From positions 55,775-97,421 of the forward strand of contig CAMPET010000091.1 of NCBI GenBank assembly GCA_946803715.1: a DNA stretch of 41,647 nucleotides. The letters run 5' to 3'. The DNA is from Beroe ovata (Eukaryota; Ctenophora; Nuda; Beroida; Beroidae). The position numbers and the translations under genes are program-made. Below, in pieces: positions 41,151-41,647 of this stretch. Under the pieces are notes generated by a model that had not been told where the DNA came from, searched no databases, and saw only the letters and a list, made by a program, of their open reading frames with translations. Numbering within the stretch: position 1 is the first letter of the stretch; each line of letters opens with the position of its first letter.

Positions 41151-41647
41151 TTGTTCGAAGTGATATGAACTCCCAAAGTAGTGCTGAAGTCATTCAGCGT
41201 GTTTTCAAAAAACGCGTTTGCCAGCCCTAATATATAAAAATCTACCAAATCGTCAAAATCGCGATTTTCACGCTATTATTAAACTATGTTAATGAAGTCT
41301 GATCACCTTGAAAATATGCACAGCTCGTCTCAATGTTGATATGAACGAACCCTGAAAATTTTATGCAAATCGGTCCAGTCGTTTCTCCAGAATAAAATAG
41401 CGAAAAATAATAAAAACTTCAAAAATTAGTGCATTACCCGACTACGACGACGACGACGACGACGACCGAAATGGTAATTGAGTAAACTCGAGAACCATAA
41501 AAGATAGAGACATGATCGAAACGGCATATGAAAGCTTGGGACAAGGAGCGTGCACTAGGCTATATGAAAAATTTCTCCATCGATCCCCTAATTAGTTAAT
41601 TGGCCAATTAAAGTAATTATCAACTATAACTCAAAGACTTAGAGATG
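41151..41647 (+). mobile_element. Retroelement-like 3' tail ending in (CGA)n (runs to window edge)
   Basis: Carries the common invertebrate non-LTR/SINE tail wording TTTTATGCAAATCGGTCCAG then TCGTTTCTCCAGAATAAAA, followed by a (CGA)n tract at 41444-41466. With the hairpin array upstream it may form one non-autonomous element. No open frame. Confidence 0.55.

Overview
This is nuclear DNA of an animal. Genes have many short exons with GT..AG introns. Their proteins align, from memory, with animal families: CTDNEP1/Dullard phosphatase, EFCAB7, LRRIQ3, an LDLa-type rhodopsin-class GPCR and C2H2 zinc fingers. Microsatellites, foldback elements and a non-LTR retrotransposon fragment are scattered between and inside the genes. 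It is not a vertebrate. My best guess is an early-branching ciliated animal such as a ctenophore (moderate GC, LDLa-GPCRs, small secreted proteins, splice acceptors at or just before several start codons as expected under spliced-leader trans-splicing), but the sequence does not prove this.

Layout. 0.1-4.6 kb (+): a 5'-truncated CTDNEP1-like nuclear-envelope phosphatase, followed by an orphan exon-like ORF. 5.85-7.08 kb (-): a calmodulin-like protein with four EF hands. 7.1-9.9 kb: no gene seen. 10.0-13.7 kb (-): at least 11 exons of a coiled-coil protein, probably axonemal. 14.4-15.6 kb (-): a two-exon secreted protein beside a foldback element. 16.4-16.9 kb: a LINE 3' remnant. 18.4-21.8 kb (+): a single-exon, 1107-residue LDLa-GPCR. 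22.2-22.7 kb (+): a small secreted protein. 23.0-24.3 kb (-): LRRIQ3. 25.9-29.8 kb (+): a large zinc-finger protein. 30.9-40.6 kb (-): EFCAB7, with a complete cathepsin-lectin-sushi gene (35.0-36.8 kb, same strand) inside one intron. 41.0 kb to the end: GC-rich hairpins and a retroelement-like tail.

Themes. Four genes (EF-hand, coiled-coil, LRRIQ3, EFCAB7) look cilium- or Ca2+/calmodulin-related. Four others (GPCR, two small secreted proteins, lectin-protease) are secreted or cell-surface proteins of the lineage-expanded kind. The most unusual products are the cathepsin L-like/C-type lectin/sushi fusion, which lacks the usual catalytic Asn, and the GPCR with a ~700-residue Cys-rich ectodomain. 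Exon joins were built by hand by checking that splice phases agree; none has transcript support here.
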